From positions 10,607,001 through 10,671,000 of the forward strand of contig NC_088356.1 in NCBI RefSeq assembly GCF_036884655.1: a stretch of 64,000 nucleotides of DNA. The letters run 5' to 3'. The DNA is from Musa acuminata AAA Group. Taxonomy: Eukaryota; Streptophyta; Magnoliopsida; Zingiberales; Musaceae. The position numbers and the translations under genes were made by a program. Shown here in pieces: positions 11,675-25,636 of this stretch (the stretch's first letter is position 1; each line of letters starts with the position of its first letter). A model generated the notes under the pieces. It did not search any database and had not been told where the DNA came from. It saw only the letters and a program-made list of their open reading frames with translations.

Positions 11675-12520
11675 AACACTTTGTTTGTGAAAAGGGAGAA
11701 GTGCTAGTTTGCCCAAACGAAGATCTTATTCTTGGGGCATCGAATCGGTGATGGCTCCATTCGGATGGACAAATCAAAGGTGCAAGTTGTTGCCGAATGG
11801 CGAACTCCAAAGAAGGTGTCAAAGCTGAGATCCTTTCTTGGTTTCGTCAACTACTATCGACGCTTCATAGCGGGGTATTCGAAGCATGCAACTCCACTAA
11901 CGGAGTTGCTGAAGAAAGAGCAGCTTGGAGGTGGTCTGATAAATGTGAAGCTGCATTCCAAGATCTGAAGGCTGCTGTGTTGGAAGAACCGGTGCTCAAA
12001 TTGCTGGACTATGGGGAGCCTTTCAAAGTCCATACAGATGCTTCAGACTTCACTATTGGAGGAGTACTCATTGCAGGAGGGTCACCCGGTGGCCTATGAG
12101 AGCAGCAAGCTCAATGAGACCAAGCGACGGTATCCGGTGCATGAGAAGGAGATGATAGTGGTGGTCCACTGTCTACGAGTTTGGCAGCACTACCTTCTTG
12201 GATTGCGATTTGTGCTGAGGATAGACAATATCGTTTTGAGCTATTTCCAAACTCAAAATAAACTCTCTCCAAAGTAAGCACGATGGCAGGACTTTCTGGC
12301 TGGGTTTGATATGGCAATGGAGTACAAGCCCGGAAAAGCAAATGTCGTGGTTGATGCATTGAGCCGGAAAGTGGAGCGAGTGAATGCCATACAGTTGGAG
12401 GGCAAAGGCCAAGCAAGTCAGTTGCACTCCAGCTTCCTTTCCAGGATAAGGGATGGACTATACAATGACCCTCAGGTAGTAACCCTAATGCAGCTCATCA
12501 AAGAATGCAAAGCACAATGA
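11675..12520 (+). pseudogene. Gypsy-1 RT end and RNase H
   Basis: Resumes after the duplication. FLGFVNYYRRFI ends the RT connection, VHTDASDFTIGGVL carries the first RNase H Asp, and YPVHEKEM carries the Glu. KPGKANVVVDALSRK closes the domain. A frameshift near 11930, another near 12090 and stops at about 12276 and 12518 disrupt it. Confidence 0.75.
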
Positions 12521-13346
12521 TTTTGGATCTACGAGAGACTCGTTTACACAAAGGGGAATAGAGTTTATGTTCCTCGGGTGGACAATTTGAGGCGTGAACT
12601 CTTAAGAGAGTGTCACGATTCCTTTTGGGCTGGACATCCAAGTATTCACTGAACCTTGGCTCTCGTGAAAAGGGCCTTCTACTGGCCGAAGATGCCAGCA
12701 GTAGGGGGACTCGGATCGATACTCGCGGTGGTTGATCGATTTTCAAAATATGTAATTTTCATTGCTACACCTCTACACTATTCGGTAGAGGAGGCGGCTA
12801 AGTTGATGATGAAGAATGATGGAGACGCTAGGTTCTTGGGACGATTCTGGACCGAGCTATTCAATTTTTTGGGGTCTAAGTTATACTTCTCCATAAGACT
12901 CCACCCCTAAACGGATGGTCAAACTAAACGGATAAACTCGCTCCTTGAGCAATATCTTCGGCACTATATGAGTGCCAACCTACGAGATTGGGTGAAGCTG
13001 TTATACATAGTTCAATTCTTCTACAACTTACAACGGAGCTTTATGTCAAACAAGAGCCCCTTCGAGATCATTACATGACAACAACCGTCAACTCCTCACA
13101 CCTTAGCTATTGGATATCTTGGGAGTAGTCCTTCAGCATATCACTTTGCAAAAGAATGGCACCGAAATGTAAATATTGCGTGAGCTTACTTGGAGAAGGC
13201 GACCAAAAAGATGAAGAAGTGGGCAGACTTGGGAAGGCGACCATAGGAATTCAAAGTCGGTGATTTAGTGTTGGTAAAGCTTCAACCAACATCACTCCAA
13301 TTCTTTAGGAACAAAGTACACAAAGGATTGGTGCACAAGTATGAAG
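12521..13346 (+). pseudogene. Gypsy-1 integrase, with core deletion
   Basis: HDSFWAGHPSIH and RAFYWPKM are the start of the H2C2 finger. The text then jumps to ILAVVDRFSKYVIFIATPLH, so the two Cys and the first catalytic Asp region (about 50 residues) are missing. Later parts include QTKRINSLLEQYLRHY. Copia-1 splits the end of the domain at 13346; it resumes at 22054. Confidence 0.7.
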
Positions 13347-14841
13347 TGTTGGTAAATCATTGGGGGGCGACATCATATGCGCAGCGGAAGAACAAGAAAA
13401 CAAAAATCCTCGATTCCCAAAAAGATGTTCGTCGTCGTGCGAAGATTGGTGCGCAAAAATCCGCAAAACATAAAACTGCGTATAGAGATTGTGTTACCTA
13501 GGGAGATCGTATATCCCTGTTTCCTTGCAGATCCTTAGGAGAGGGTGAAGGAGGTCAAGCGTCCTCCTCTCTAGCGGTGATCCACACAGCAGGGTTGCGA
13601 CGACGCTCCTCAAAACTCTAGGCCTACTCTGAGGTGGAGAGGGAGAGGAGAATAGGAAAGGCAAGTAAAGACTCTAGCCTATGAGGCTGTGAATCCCTCC
13701 TATTTATAGAGATCCTGTGTCAAACCCTAATGGGTCCTTCCCTAGTGGGTATTGGATCTGCATCCAATAAGACAAGGGCTCCGTCGGATATCTCATATCC
13801 GAACCTCTACTCATCGCAATGCCTACCATATGTGTGTGACCCTCTAGGCCCAATATCGAGCTGGCCGTGAGTCATACCTGTCAGAACTCCTTCTAACTCA
13901 GTGAATTATTATCTCTGTAATAATTCACTCGACTCATCGACTACGGACGTACTAGGCCACTACGCCGTAGTCCCCAGACGATACAGGGGAATCCAATCCA
14001 TTGGACCTGTCTGTCCTTAGTTACCATGTACCTATAGTCCCTCATCCATCTAATATCCCAGAGACCGTATATCGAGCATGGTGCTGTCAGACCCATACGG
14101 TTTCTACTCGAGTCTCGCTCTAATCGGATTCTCCCGGAGAACTCTTTCTCTCTCAACTCGAATGACCCTGGCCAGGGATTTGTCTGAGCAAGAACACATA
14201 GGATATTCCTCTCATGACGCCGAGAGTGGATGATCCTCTATTGACACTCAATAGCCCTCGTAAGGTCGACTACCACTCCCAATGACCAGTTGTACTAGAT
14301 CTGGGGACAGCTAAACCTATAAGTCTGGTATCAAAGAGTGGAGCACTCATACACGACATCCTTGGTGTCTCAAGTCTAAGGACCAGATACACCACTAGGA
14401 CTACGGAATCGCTGTCTGACAATAAGGCATCATCAACCATCCAGCATTCCGTAAGCGGATCAATCAATGAACTCATTCTCCAATGAGCACCTGTACTGTA
14501 TCTCTAGTGTCCCTACACGAGCTGCTATGAGACCAGCTGCATCCATCATATGAACAGGTATACAGCACACCAGTCTGTCCGGTTATCACGATGTCCCTCT
14601 CGAGTAACCTATGACCGGGATTATTTAGGATATGTGTTTAAAGGTGAATCGATCTCATTATCGTGATCTCATCACGATCCGATTCCCATTGCACAAATCC
14701 AAGGACATCACAATATATATATGCATTTATGCAATAGTTATAAAGTGATATACGCCAAAATATAATAAGCAAAAAGATTCTGTATCAAGTCACACGTGCC
14801 ATCACTCACGTGATTGGCTTGCTGGGCACCTATGACTAGCA
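13347..14841 (-). repeat. Copia-1 3' LTR (left)
   Basis: 1495 bp, TGTTGGTAAAT..GACTAGCA on the plus strand. Nearly identical to the right LTR except that it keeps about 114 bp (near 13565-13680) missing from the right copy and has only a short TA run at 14711. Confidence 0.9.
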
Positions 14842-14949
14842 ATCTCCCACTTGACCTAAAGCCAATCACCTATGTGTCTGATCCCCATCAGACTCCTGTG
14901 ACGCTCAAAGATAATCTGAGACAACGACTTTGTCAATGGATCTGCAATG

Positions 14950-15667
14950 TTATCTTCGGATGGAACTCTTTCCACTGCTACATCTCCTCGGGTTACGATC
15001 TCTCTGATAAGTTGGAACTTCCTCAGAACACTTCTGATGAGACCCGGGTTCCCTTATTTGAGTAATCGCCCCGTAGTTGTCGCAATATAAGGAAGTCGGC
15101 TCCTCGTTACTCGGCACGACTCCCAAATCTATGATGAACTTCTTCATCCAGACTCCCTCCTTTGCTGCATCTAATGCAGCAATGTACTCCGCCTCTGTGG
15201 TCGAGTCAGCAGTGGTATTTTGTTTGGAACTCTTCCAGCACACTGCTCCTCCATTCAAGGTGTACACATACCCTGAATTCGACTTGCTATCATCGACATC
15301 AGATTGAAAACTTGAGTCAGTGTAGCCTTCAACCTTAAGGCTATTACCTCCATATACTAGCAAAAGATCCTTAGTCCTTCTCAAGTACTTAAGGATACAC
15401 TTTACTGCTTTCCAGTGCTCCAAGCCTGGATCCGCCTGATACCTGCTCGTGACACTCAGAGCATGCGCTATATCAGGCCTAGTACATAGCATGGCATACA
15501 TGATAGACCCTATTGCTGAGGCATAAGGTATCATATTCATGTTTGCCCTTTCTTCTGGAGTCTTTGGGGACATACTCATAGAAAGCGATATCCCATGTCT
15601 CATCGGTATGAGACCTCTCGGAATTTTCCATGCCAAACCTTTTGACAATGGTTTCTATGTACCTGGA
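14950..15667 (-). pseudogene. Copia-1 RNase H region
   Basis: GYTDSSFQSDVDDSKSNSG and NTTADSTTEAEYIA are hallmark copia RNase H motifs, followed by LYCDNYGAI. The preceding region has YASAIGSIMYAMLCTRPDIA. It is in a different frame from the RT part at 15668-16018, so at least one frameshift separates them. Confidence 0.85.
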
Positions 15668-16018
15668 CTAGGACAAGCCAAGCATCCTCTTGGATCTATC
15701 TCTATAGATTCTAATCCCCAAGATATAGGATGCTTCCCCTAAGTCCTTTATGGAGAAGTGTCTAGATGACCAAGTCTTTACTGTGGATAGCATTCCTACG
15801 TCATTCCCAATGATGAGGATGTCATCCACATATAACACCAAAAAGGTGATAGCGCTCCCACTTACCTTCCTGTACACACAAGGCTCATCTTCGTTCTTAA
15901 CGAAGTCATAAGATCTGATTGCCTCATCAAATCTTATGTTCCAACTTTGGGAAGCTTGCTTTAGTCCATAAATGGATCTAAGTAACCTACACACCTTATC
16001 TGGGCAGTTCTTGGACAC
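15668..16018 (-). pseudogene. Copia-1 reverse transcriptase, catalytic half
   Basis: Contains LRSIYGLKQASQSWN and the catalytic VLYVDDILIIG box. It continues the long pol frame after a lesion at about 16020, where the normal [11 protein letters not shown] stretch is broken by a stop and frameshift. Confidence 0.85.
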
Positions 16019-16025
16019 GAATCCC

Positions 16026-17906
16026 TCAGGTCATATACACCTCCTCCTCGAGGTTCCCGTTGAGGAATGCGGTTTTCACATCCATCTGCCAGATCTCATA
16101 ATCATAGTGTGCTGCAATAGCCAATAGAATTCTGATGGATTTTAGCATTGCTACGGGTGAGAAGGTTTCGTCGTAGTCAACACCTTGCCTTTGACGATAC
16201 CCTTTAGCCACTAGCCTTACTTTATAGGTCTCTACCTTTTCATCTACTCCGATCTTTTTCTTAAAGATCCATTTGCAACCGATGGGTACAATACCTTCGG
16301 GCGCATCAACTAGGTTCCAAACCTTATTGGAGTACATAGAATCCATCTCAGAATTCATGGCTTCTTGCCACTTCCCGGAGTCTATACTCATAATAGCCTC
16401 CTCGTAGGTCTGAGGATCAATATCCTCTACATCCTCTGCTCTAATATGTCCCACATATCTCTCAGGAGGATGGGATACTCTATCAGACCTGCGTAAAGTT
16501 GATACTTGTGTATTAGGTACCTGAACAGACTCGGGCTGTAGAGTGGTGCTTGAGCTTGGTTCTCCAACCTCGCTCAACTCTATCATTCTCCCACTGTCTC
16601 CGCCAAGAATGTGTTCCTTCTCAAGGAACATTGCTCTCTTAGCTACAAAGACCTTTTGGTCCTCGAGATGATAGAAGTAATACCCACAAGTTTCCTTGGG
16701 GTATCCCACAAATATGCATCGCTCTGTCCTTGATTCTAACTTATCGGGGTTGTGTCTTTTAACGTGGGCTGGGCAGCCCCAAATCTTAACAACCTTAAGA
16801 TCAGGTTTCTTCCCTTTCCATATCTCATATGGTGTAGACACTACCGACTTAGTTGGAACTCTGTTCAGAAGGTAAGCTGCGGTTTCTAGGGCATATCCCC
16901 AGAATGAGATGGGTAGGTCAGCGAAACTCATCATGGACCGTACCATATCTAATAAAGTACGATTTCTCCTTTCAGAGACACCATTGAGCTGAGGTGTGTA
17001 AGGAGGTGTCCATTGGGATAATATCCCATAGTCCTTGAGGAACTGAGTAAACTCTGTACTTAAGTACTCACCTCCTCGATCTGATCGAAGAGTTTTGATA
17101 CTCTTTCCAGTCTGGTTCTCCACCTCATTCTTATACTCTCTGAATTTCTCAAAGGCCTCGGACTTGTACTTCATTAAGTACACATATCCATACCTTGAGA
17201 AATCATCAGTAAATGTAATGAAGTAGGAGTAACCTCCAATGGCATGAGTTGACATGGGTCCACATACATCACTATGTATGAGTTCCAACAACTCAGTGGC
17301 TCTCTCTCCAGTTCTACAAAATGGAGATTTGGTCAGTTTTTCACGAATGCAAGGCTCACAAGTTGCATATGACACATAGTCGAATGGATCTAGATATCCA
17401 TCATTTAGCAACTTTTGAATCCTTCTTTCATGGATGTGACCTAGCCTACAATGCCACAGGTATGCACTGTACAACTCATCTCGTTTCCTTTTGGACACAT
17501 TTACATTCATGATATGTGGAGTGGTGTCTAACATAAATAAACCATTATGCAATGTTCCTTTCGTGATGATCTTATCATCTAATAATATCGAACAACCATT
17601 GTTCTCAAAAACAAATTTATATCCACTAACTATTAAACATGAAATGGAGATAATGTTTTTGATAATAGAAGGAACAAAATAACATGCATTTAATGCAATA
17701 AAAGCTCCACTAGGCAGATGTAAGGCGACCTCGCCAACAGCTACTACAGCAACTTTTGCTCCATTACCCATCTCGAGGTCCATCTCGCCTCTCTCTAGTC
17801 TCCTAGGCTTTGCCAGAACCTGCAACGAATTGCATATATGATAAGCACTATCGGTATCCAATACCCATGTGTTATCATAAGATTCTGACAAATGGAGACT
17901 GATCAT
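16026..17906 (-). CDS. Copia-1 pol: protease, integrase and N-terminal RT (626 codons open)
   Basis: Starts inside the polyprotein. The protease motif [12 protein letters not shown] (about residues 14-25) has D-T-D where copia elements have D-T-G, which should abolish activity. The GAG-pre-integrase box is [13 protein letters not shown]. Integrase core residues are seen in [18 protein letters not shown] and the [17 protein letters not shown] stretch. RT begins at [12 protein letters not shown] and includes [17 protein letters not shown], then stops. It lies between the gag frame and the RT/RNase H pieces. No host function is implied. Confidence 0.9.
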   Translation of the reverse strand: MISLHLSESYDNTWVLDTDSAYHICNSLQVLAKPRRLERGEMDLEMGNGAKVAVVAVGEVALHLPSGAFIALNACYFVPSIIKNIISISCLIVSGYKFVFENNGCSILLDDKIITKGTLHNGLFMLDTTPHIMNVNVSKRKRDELYSAYLWHCRLGHIHERRIQKLLNDGYLDPFDYVSYATCEPCIREKLTKSPFCRTGERATELLELIHSDVCGPMSTHAIGGYSYFITFTDDFSRYGYVYLMKYKSEAFEKFREYKNEVENQTGKSIKTLRSDRGGEYLSTEFTQFLKDYGILSQWTPPYTPQLNGVSERRNRTLLDMVRSMMSFADLPISFWGYALETAAYLLNRVPTKSVVSTPYEIWKGKKPDLKVVKIWGCPAHVKRHNPDKLESRTERCIFVGYPKETCGYYFYHLEDQKVFVAKRAMFLEKEHILGGDSGRMIELSEVGEPSSSTTLQPESVQVPNTQVSTLRRSDRVSHPPERYVGHIRAEDVEDIDPQTYEEAIMSIDSGKWQEAMNSEMDSMYSNKVWNLVDAPEGIVPIGCKWIFKKKIGVDEKVETYKVRLVAKGYRQRQGVDYDETFSPVAMLKSIRILLAIAAHYDYEIWQMDVKTAFLNGNLEEEVYMT

Positions 17907-18089
17907 GAATGTACCTGAAGCTTCATCAAGCTTTTGTTTCGCCCTTTCTGCAAGGTACTCTTTGCAGTTTCTCTTCCAATGCCCATCTTTACCATAGTGG
18001 AAGCACTGGCCTTTGTCCTTTGCTGGGTCTTTCTTAGCAACCTTTGCTTTACCTTGTTTGCCCTTGCCCTTTCCCTTCTTAAGGGACCT

Positions 18090-18734
18090 TTATGCTATCC
18101 TTTTCTTTCTGGTCTCACCAGTGTAGAGAACTGGCTTCTCTTTCTTAATAGTACTCTCTGTCTCCCTCAACATATTGAGGAGCTCTGAGAGAGTCACCTC
18201 AAGCTTGTTCATATTAAAATTCATTATGAACTGTGAAAAGAAATCTGGTAGGGACTGAAGCACAATGTCCACACACAAGTTATCCTCTAGGACCATTCCT
18301 AGACCTGTGAGTTTCTCTATCCACTCAATCATCTTTAGGACATGGTTCTGAACCGGTGTCCCCTCAGTCATCCTAGCGCGGAAAAGGCTCTTGGATATCT
18401 CATATCGTTGAGTCCTTCCCTGTTCCTCAAACAATTTGCGGACATGTAGGAGAATGGATCTGGCATCCATCTTTTCATGTTGTCTCTGTAACTCTGGAGT
18501 CATAGAGCCCAACATATAGCACTGAGCAAGAGTAGAGTCATCAATGTACTTCACGTAGCGAGCGATCTCATCCTCGTTTGCCCCTTCTTCGGGCGTAGGC
18601 ATCACTGTGTCAAGGACGTACACGATTTTCTCCGCTGTGAGAACAATTCTCAAGTTACGGAGCCAATCCGTATAATTTGGACCAGTGAGGCGGTTGACAT
18701 CAAGTATGCCACGTAAGGGATTTGAAAGCGACAT
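18090..18734 (-). CDS. Copia-1 gag (UBN2 type), 214 codons
   Basis: ATG at 18734. LTGPNYTDWLRNLRIVL is the usual copia gag opening, and QGRTQRYEISKSLFRARM follows. A stop falls at 18090 after GETRKKRIA. The same frame then runs on through [11 protein letters not shown] to a zinc knuckle near 18000, [14 protein letters not shown], where the second Cys is Tyr. The stop and the lost Cys are point damage to an otherwise intact gag. Confidence 0.88.
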   Translation of the reverse strand: MSLSNPLRGILDVNRLTGPNYTDWLRNLRIVLTAEKIVYVLDTVMPTPEEGANEDEIARYVKYIDDSTLAQCYMLGSMTPELQRQHEKMDARSILLHVRKLFEEQGRTQRYEISKSLFRARMTEGTPVQNHVLKMIEWIEKLTGLGMVLEDNLCVDIVLQSLPDFFSQFIMNFNMNKLEVTLSELLNMLRETESTIKKEKPVLYTGETRKKRIA

Positions 18735-18930
18735 TTTCTGAAAATAAAGATGTAGCAGAAATGAATAACATGCAGATTTTGCAAGAAATAAACTATCAAG
18801 ATATGGACTTCTATCTTAATATGCTCCCACTATTTTACTAACGAGTCACGCGACATCCTCAGCACGTGAAACGGAAGTCTCCGGCAGACTTCTAGTGGGG
18901 ATCAAGATCCAATCAGCGTCTTAGTGTAAC

Positions 18931-19223
18931 CTCGAGGGACTCGACCAATCACACTAAGCCTAAAAGGTAGGCAACTCTTGCCGATCACAACTCCTTGTGA
19001 TTCCCGTCCTGTTCGGCCTCCGAATCACCATGGCCTCGAGGGACTCGACCAACCATGATACTCGGTTAAGTCAACACCTTCGTTACAAAATGAGTCTGAT
19101 TTGATTATATACCCTCGAGGGACTCGACCAAGCATACCATGCCCTCAGGTCACCGGTGACATCTCTATGTCGTAAGCAAGATAGCGAATCGCGATATAGG
19201 TGAGTCTCGAGGGACTCGACCAA
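18931..19223 (-). repeat. Four-copy CTCGAGGGACTCGACCAA array in the copia-1 leader
   Basis: Identical 18-mers at 18931-18948, 19035-19052, 19114-19131 and 19206-19223, spaced 79-104 bp. Each contains the inverted pair TCGAG-GGA-CTCGA. They lie in the untranslated leader between the 5' LTR and gag. Confidence 0.85.
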
Positions 19224-19994
19224 CTCAACCTACACCGGGAATCGGTTCCTACTCATACACGTGGGTCAATCTAATTGCCTCACGTTTACCGACTTAATAT
19301 TATCGAGAGATGTTTCTATGATTTGGTCTCCTAATATGACATGTCACACATATATATATTTAATATATATCTACATCGCATGCAAATATATATACTTATC
19401 TAGTATGTGTATAATCAATTACACCAGATGATCATGGACCACAACCTAATGTGATTAGGCCCGAGCCAGTAGGCCTAATCACTCACATCAAGATCTATGT
19501 GTGCAACGGTGCATCTCTATGCCCTGTGATCGTCCATCTCGTCCTCGTCGGTTCCGTCGACATCTTGATGCATCTTCATGCATCGCGATCGTCCGTCTCA
19601 TGGGTCCCGCTATCGCATCCACGCTCCCGCTGCGCCTCCTCATGTGATTACAACTTAATCATAGGCACGCAGGCCCGACAATAAACAAGAAATATAATAG
19701 AGGTTCGCAGACCTCAATAATAATAATCACAAGTACACACATCACACGGTCCATGATCATCCGTCCACACATCATACATCACATGTATAAATGATCATCA
19801 TCATGTAGGACTACTAGATAATAATAAAAATAATAATCAACTAAACCTTTTAATTAATTAATATTTTCTGAAATCAGGGATATATAGGGATATATAGGGA
19901 ATTTCTCAATTCCTAAGGGTATTTTCGTAATTTAGACAAAAGACAAAAACTGGAATTTCTCAAATTCTTAGGGGCAAAATTGTCTTTTTCCCAG

Positions 19995-20457
19995 AAAACC
20001 CTAATGCCCTTTCCCCCTTTCGCTGCTGCCGCCGCCGCCACCCTGCCGGCGGCGGCCTGTGCGGCGGGGCGAGGGCACTGCCCTCGCCTGCAGGCGGCAC
20101 GCCCGCTGGCGGCGATGCCGCTGCGGGTGGGCGCCCCCTTCGGGCGCCGCTGCCTCCGCAGGCGGTGCTGTCCCGCCGGGCGGCCGCCCCTGTGGGGGGG
20201 GTTTCGCCCGCGGGAGCAGCGGCGGCAGGCGCCGCTGCCCTGCGGCGCCTCTGCCCGTGGGCTGCTGCCCCGCGGCGCCTCTACCCGCGGGCTCAGCGGC
20301 CGCAGGCGCCTCTACCCGCGGGCTGCCAGCCCCGCCGGCCGCAAGCCTGCTGCAGGCACAGCGCTTGCGCATGCGCCGGCGTTGTGCTGCCTGGCTGCGG
20401 CTGCGGCTGCGGCTGCCGCTGCAGGTGGCTTGCTGCCCTTCCTCGCTTTTGCGTCAA
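19995..20457. repeat. Very GC-rich block in the copia-1 leader
   Basis: About 460 bp dominated by G and C inside an AT-rich element. It contains imperfect repeats of GCGCCTCTACCCGCGGGCTG and a GGCTGC run. It is open in several frames on both strands only because stop codons are rare in such composition. It lies between the primer site and gag. Confidence 0.8.
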
Positions 20458-20543
20458 CGATTTTGACGTCAATATTCTTCCTAAACACAACACACGCAGT
20501 TCAAAACCAATCATTCGCACGAACAACCTGGCTCTGATACCAC

Positions 20544-22048
<1,505 letters not shown>

Positions 22049-22053
22049 TGAAG

Positions 22054-22395
22054 GACCCTTCCCAATTATCAATAGGGTGGGCAACGTCTCCTACAAGTTG
22101 TAGTTGTCGGCACGGCTCAAAATTCACAATATTTTTCATGCTAGCAACTTGAAAGCCTACCACTCAGATTCGCAAGATGATTCCCGAAGTGTTCCAACTT
22201 AGCTACCCCCCACCAAAGCCTCCTACGAAAAGTGAGTTGAAACCATTTTAGCGGATCGCAAGATAAAGCTACCCAATGGAGCTGAGCAGACCGAGTACTA
22301 TGTAAAGTGGCGAAAGCTTCCCCGAATTGAAGCTAGTTGGAAGCCCGAAGACACCCTACGACATAAAAAAGTAATCATCAATAACTACCAATAAG
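22054..22395 (+). pseudogene. Gypsy-1 integrase C-terminus and chromodomain
   Basis: Continues gypsy-1 after the TGAAG duplication. FHASNLKAYH-like text precedes IKLPNGAEQTEYYVKWRKLPRIEASWKPED, where YYVKW and the Trp/Glu pattern are those of a chromodomain. This marks a chromovirus, whose integrase tail binds modified histones and steers insertion. Stops are present, for example near 22250. Confidence 0.75.
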
Positions 22396-22432
22396 CGTCG
22401 ACGAGGGCATCGACAGTTTAAGTGGGGGAGAA

Positions 22433-23192
22433 TGTCACGAACGGTCGTCACGCACTCGCAACAACTTCGTTCAACAAACCGTTCGTCACTTTTGCATGCT
22501 TGTATAGAGACATGGCAGCCTGTTTTGCCTTGGTTTTATATGTTTTTGCTTGTAAAAATACATGTTCGAATAGGTTGCAACGTTGTAGTGCGACCGCTTG
22601 CCACGCCGGGCCGAAATGCCCCAAAATGGCTCCGTTTTCATGTGCCACTTCTCGTTTTCTGCAAGCCATAGCAGCACACCAAAACGTTAGTCATCTTAGC
22701 ACTCTGGAACCCCCCGAGTGGCACAAGGCTGGATGAGGCTTTGGTATATTATCATGCATTGAAAAATCTTCACAAGTTCGCATGTTAACTTGATGAGAAC
22801 TTACCTTCATGCCCGGCACCCGGTGAGCAGTTGTTTGTGGACTTGCAACTGTTCGTTCTACCTTCTAAAGTCCTTGTTTTCTCCTTCCTCTTTTTTCTCT
22901 CTTGCACTCAAGGTGCTTGCTGAATTTCTTGTAAAGCTTCTCTCTTCGCGAGACGTCGAGACTTGTCTATCGCTTGTTTTCAATCTAATCAACTTTCTGT
23001 TGTACGAGGTTGCAACTAGGATGAACCTTTGAGGACGCATATGTTCAAGGGCGCCTAATGACTTAGGCAATCCTAGCTAAGTCCGAGGAGTTGGTGCAAG
23101 GGTGCTTCACGACTTAGGCAACTTCAACTAAGTTCGTGACTTTGTTGTAAGGATACCTCACGACTTAGGCAATTCTAGCTAAGTCTGTGACA
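22433..23192 (+). repeat. Gypsy-1 right LTR
   Basis: 760 bp, begins TGTCACGAACGG after the purine tract and ends GTCTGTGACA. It shows many substitutions relative to the left LTR, so the element is not recent. Confidence 0.85.
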
Positions 23193-23457
23193 ATACGGAA
23201 TCCATCCGAGTTTTACTTTATCGGATTCTCTTGGAGAATTTTTTCTCTCTCAATCCGAATGATCATGGCCAAGGATTTGCCTAAGCGAGAACACAGAATA
23301 TTCCTCACATGACACCGAGAGTGGATGATCCTCTATTGATACTCAATTGCCTTTATAGGGTTAGCTGTCATTCCCGATGACTAGCTGTGCTAGATCATGA
23401 ACTTTCAGATCTATAAGTCTCGTATTAATGAATGAAGTACTCATACACGGCATCCTT
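23193..23457 (-). repeat. Copia-2 left LTR, second segment
   Basis: Matches the copia-1 LTR segment ATCGGATTCTCCCGGAGAA..GACACCGAGAGTGGATGATCC. It ends at the TCCTT duplication of solo LTR 2. Confidence 0.75.
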
Positions 23458-24828
23458 TGTTAGGATCAAGAGCACTAAGAGGGGGGGGGGGATGAATTAG
23501 TACAGCGGAAAAACTTTCGTCGATTTAAAAACTACGTTCGTATGATGAAATCGTTTCCGACGTAAAACTGTTTTCGGAAACTTAACTTGAAAGCGAGTTT
23601 GTAAAGGAGTGCAGCAAAAGTAATAAGGAAGTAAAGCACATATAGAGGTTTGCAGTAAGGTAAACAGCAAGAATAAATGCAAACCAAAGAGCACCACAAT
23701 TTTAGAGTGGTTCGGTCAATCTTGACCTACATCCACTTTTGGCTTCCTCCTCCGACGAGGTCACTGACGTCCACTAGAGGCCTTCCTTCAATAGGCGAAG
23801 GACAACCACCCTTTTATAGTTTCACTCCTTTTGACGGGCTTAGGAGACAATCCTTACAGAATTTTCATTCCTCTCTTGAATGATCAAAACTTGGAAGAAA
23901 AGAGGGAGGAGAACTTTTGGCCTTTACAACACTTTTGAGCTCTAAAATCACATAGTAAGATCAAGCTTTCGGTTGCCCTTTCATGCAAAAAGGGTGGGGT
24001 TTATATATACCCCAATCAGTTTGAATTTGGCGCTGAAAAATGTCATCTCCCAGTTTTTCGGGGTCCTGGCGGTACTACCGCCATAACTGGGCAGTACTAC
24101 CGCCTGTCATCTATCACTGAGTGGTACTACCGTTCAGTCTGGGCGGTACTACCGCCTGACATCGCTCGGAGACCGAGCTCAGGCGGTACCACCACCTGAC
24201 AAGGGCGGTACCATCGCTGGCAGTAATAACTATCGACGGTACCACCGCCTGACAAGGGCGGTACTACTGCCCAGAATTCCTGGGAGACCAAGTCTCCTAG
24301 GCAGTGCCACCGCCGATCAGGAATTCTAGGTTCGAATGGGCTGATCCATTCGGCCCAATTTGGGTCTATCAAGGGCCCAATTGCCCCCAGATTAAGTTAA
24401 TGGGATCACCTCCCATTCCTAACTTAATTTACATGCTAACTACGATATTTAAGACATTAATACTGTAACTTTCTTCGGTGCGTCAATCGCTTCTTCCGGC
24501 GAGCTTCCAGCGAACATCCGACGAACCCTCGGCGATGCTCCGGCGGACTTCCGGCAAACTCCTGGACTTGCGACGATCCACTTGGCGAGTTCCGACGAGC
24601 TTCTTTGGCAAGCTCCTGGACTTCTCAGATTTGTTCCCGTAGAACCTCTGATGACCGTCCGGACTTCTGTCGAACTCTCGAACCCCCAACGTGATCATGG
24701 TCTTGACTCCAGTGCAACTCTTGCTGCATGTCTTACTTCCATCGTAGTTAATCCTGCACACTTATCTCAACATATGAATTAGATAATAAATGGCAATTGA
24801 TTTCATCATCAAAATATGATATTCAATA
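23458..24828 (-). mobile_element. Solo LTR 2 of family S
   Basis: 1371 bp, TGTTAGGATC..ATTCAATA (final ACA changed to ATA), with TCCTT duplicated at 23453-23457 and 24829-24833. It holds a variant minisatellite with GGCGGTACTACCGCC cores (24064-24320) upstream of a TTTATATATA box on the minus strand. Confidence 0.88.
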
Positions 24829-24833
24829 TCCTT

Positions 24834-25280
24834 GATGTCTCAAGTCTAAGGACCATATACGCAATTGAGACTACAAAATTGTTGTTTGATGATGAGGTAT
24901 CATTAATTAACCAACATTTCGTAAGCGGATCATTCAATGAGCTTATTTTCTAATAAGCACCTATGAGACCAATTGCCTCCATCATATGGGTGGGTATATA
25001 GCACATTGGTTTGTCTAGTTATCTTGATGTCCCTCTTGAGTAATCTGTGATCGGGAATATTTATGGTCTTTGTTTATAGGTGAATTGGTCTTATTATTAT
25101 GATCTCATCATGATCGAATTTTCATTGCATAGATTAACAGACATCACAATATATATTCATCATCAATATAAAGAGATAAAATATCATAATAATAATAATA
25201 ATAATAACAAAAAAGAGTGTGCAGCGTATTACATGTGTCGTCACTTACGTGATTAGCTTGTAGGGCACCTGTAACTAGCA
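24834..25280 (-). repeat. Copia-2 left LTR, third segment
   Basis: Resumes with GTCTCAAGTCTAAGGACC and ends CTAGCA next to ATCTCTCACTTGACCTAAA, a degraded purine-tract complement. Confidence 0.75.
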
Positions 25281-25342
25281 ATCTCTCACTTGACCTAAAA
25301 TCAATCATCTATGTGTATGATTCCCATTAGACCCTTGTGACG

Positions 25343-25556
25343 CTAAAAAATAATATGAGACAACGACTTGGTTAGTGGATCTACAATGTTTTCTTCAGAT
25401 AAAACTCTTTCCACTGCTACATCATCATTAGCTACGGTCTTTCTGATCAAGTGGAATCTCCTCAAAACGTGTTTGAACTTCTGATGAGACTTGAATTCCT
25501 TTACTTGAGCAATCGCTTTGTTATTGTCATGATATAAGGGAATCGACTCTTCGTTG

Positions 25557-25560
<4 letters not shown>
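25343..25560 (-). pseudogene. Copia-2 RNase H tail
   Basis: Encodes IPLYHDNNKAIAQVKE and IVDPLTKSLSHIIF, the end of a copia RNase H domain. The rest of pol and all of gag have been deleted up to a (TA)n run at 25558-25626. Confidence 0.75.

Positions 25561-25626
<66 letters not shown>

Positions 25627-25636
<10 letters not shown>

Noticed and set aside
18931..19223. CRISPR-like regularly spaced repeats
   Set aside because: Four 18-bp repeats in a plant retrotransposon leader, with spacers of unequal length and no cas genes.
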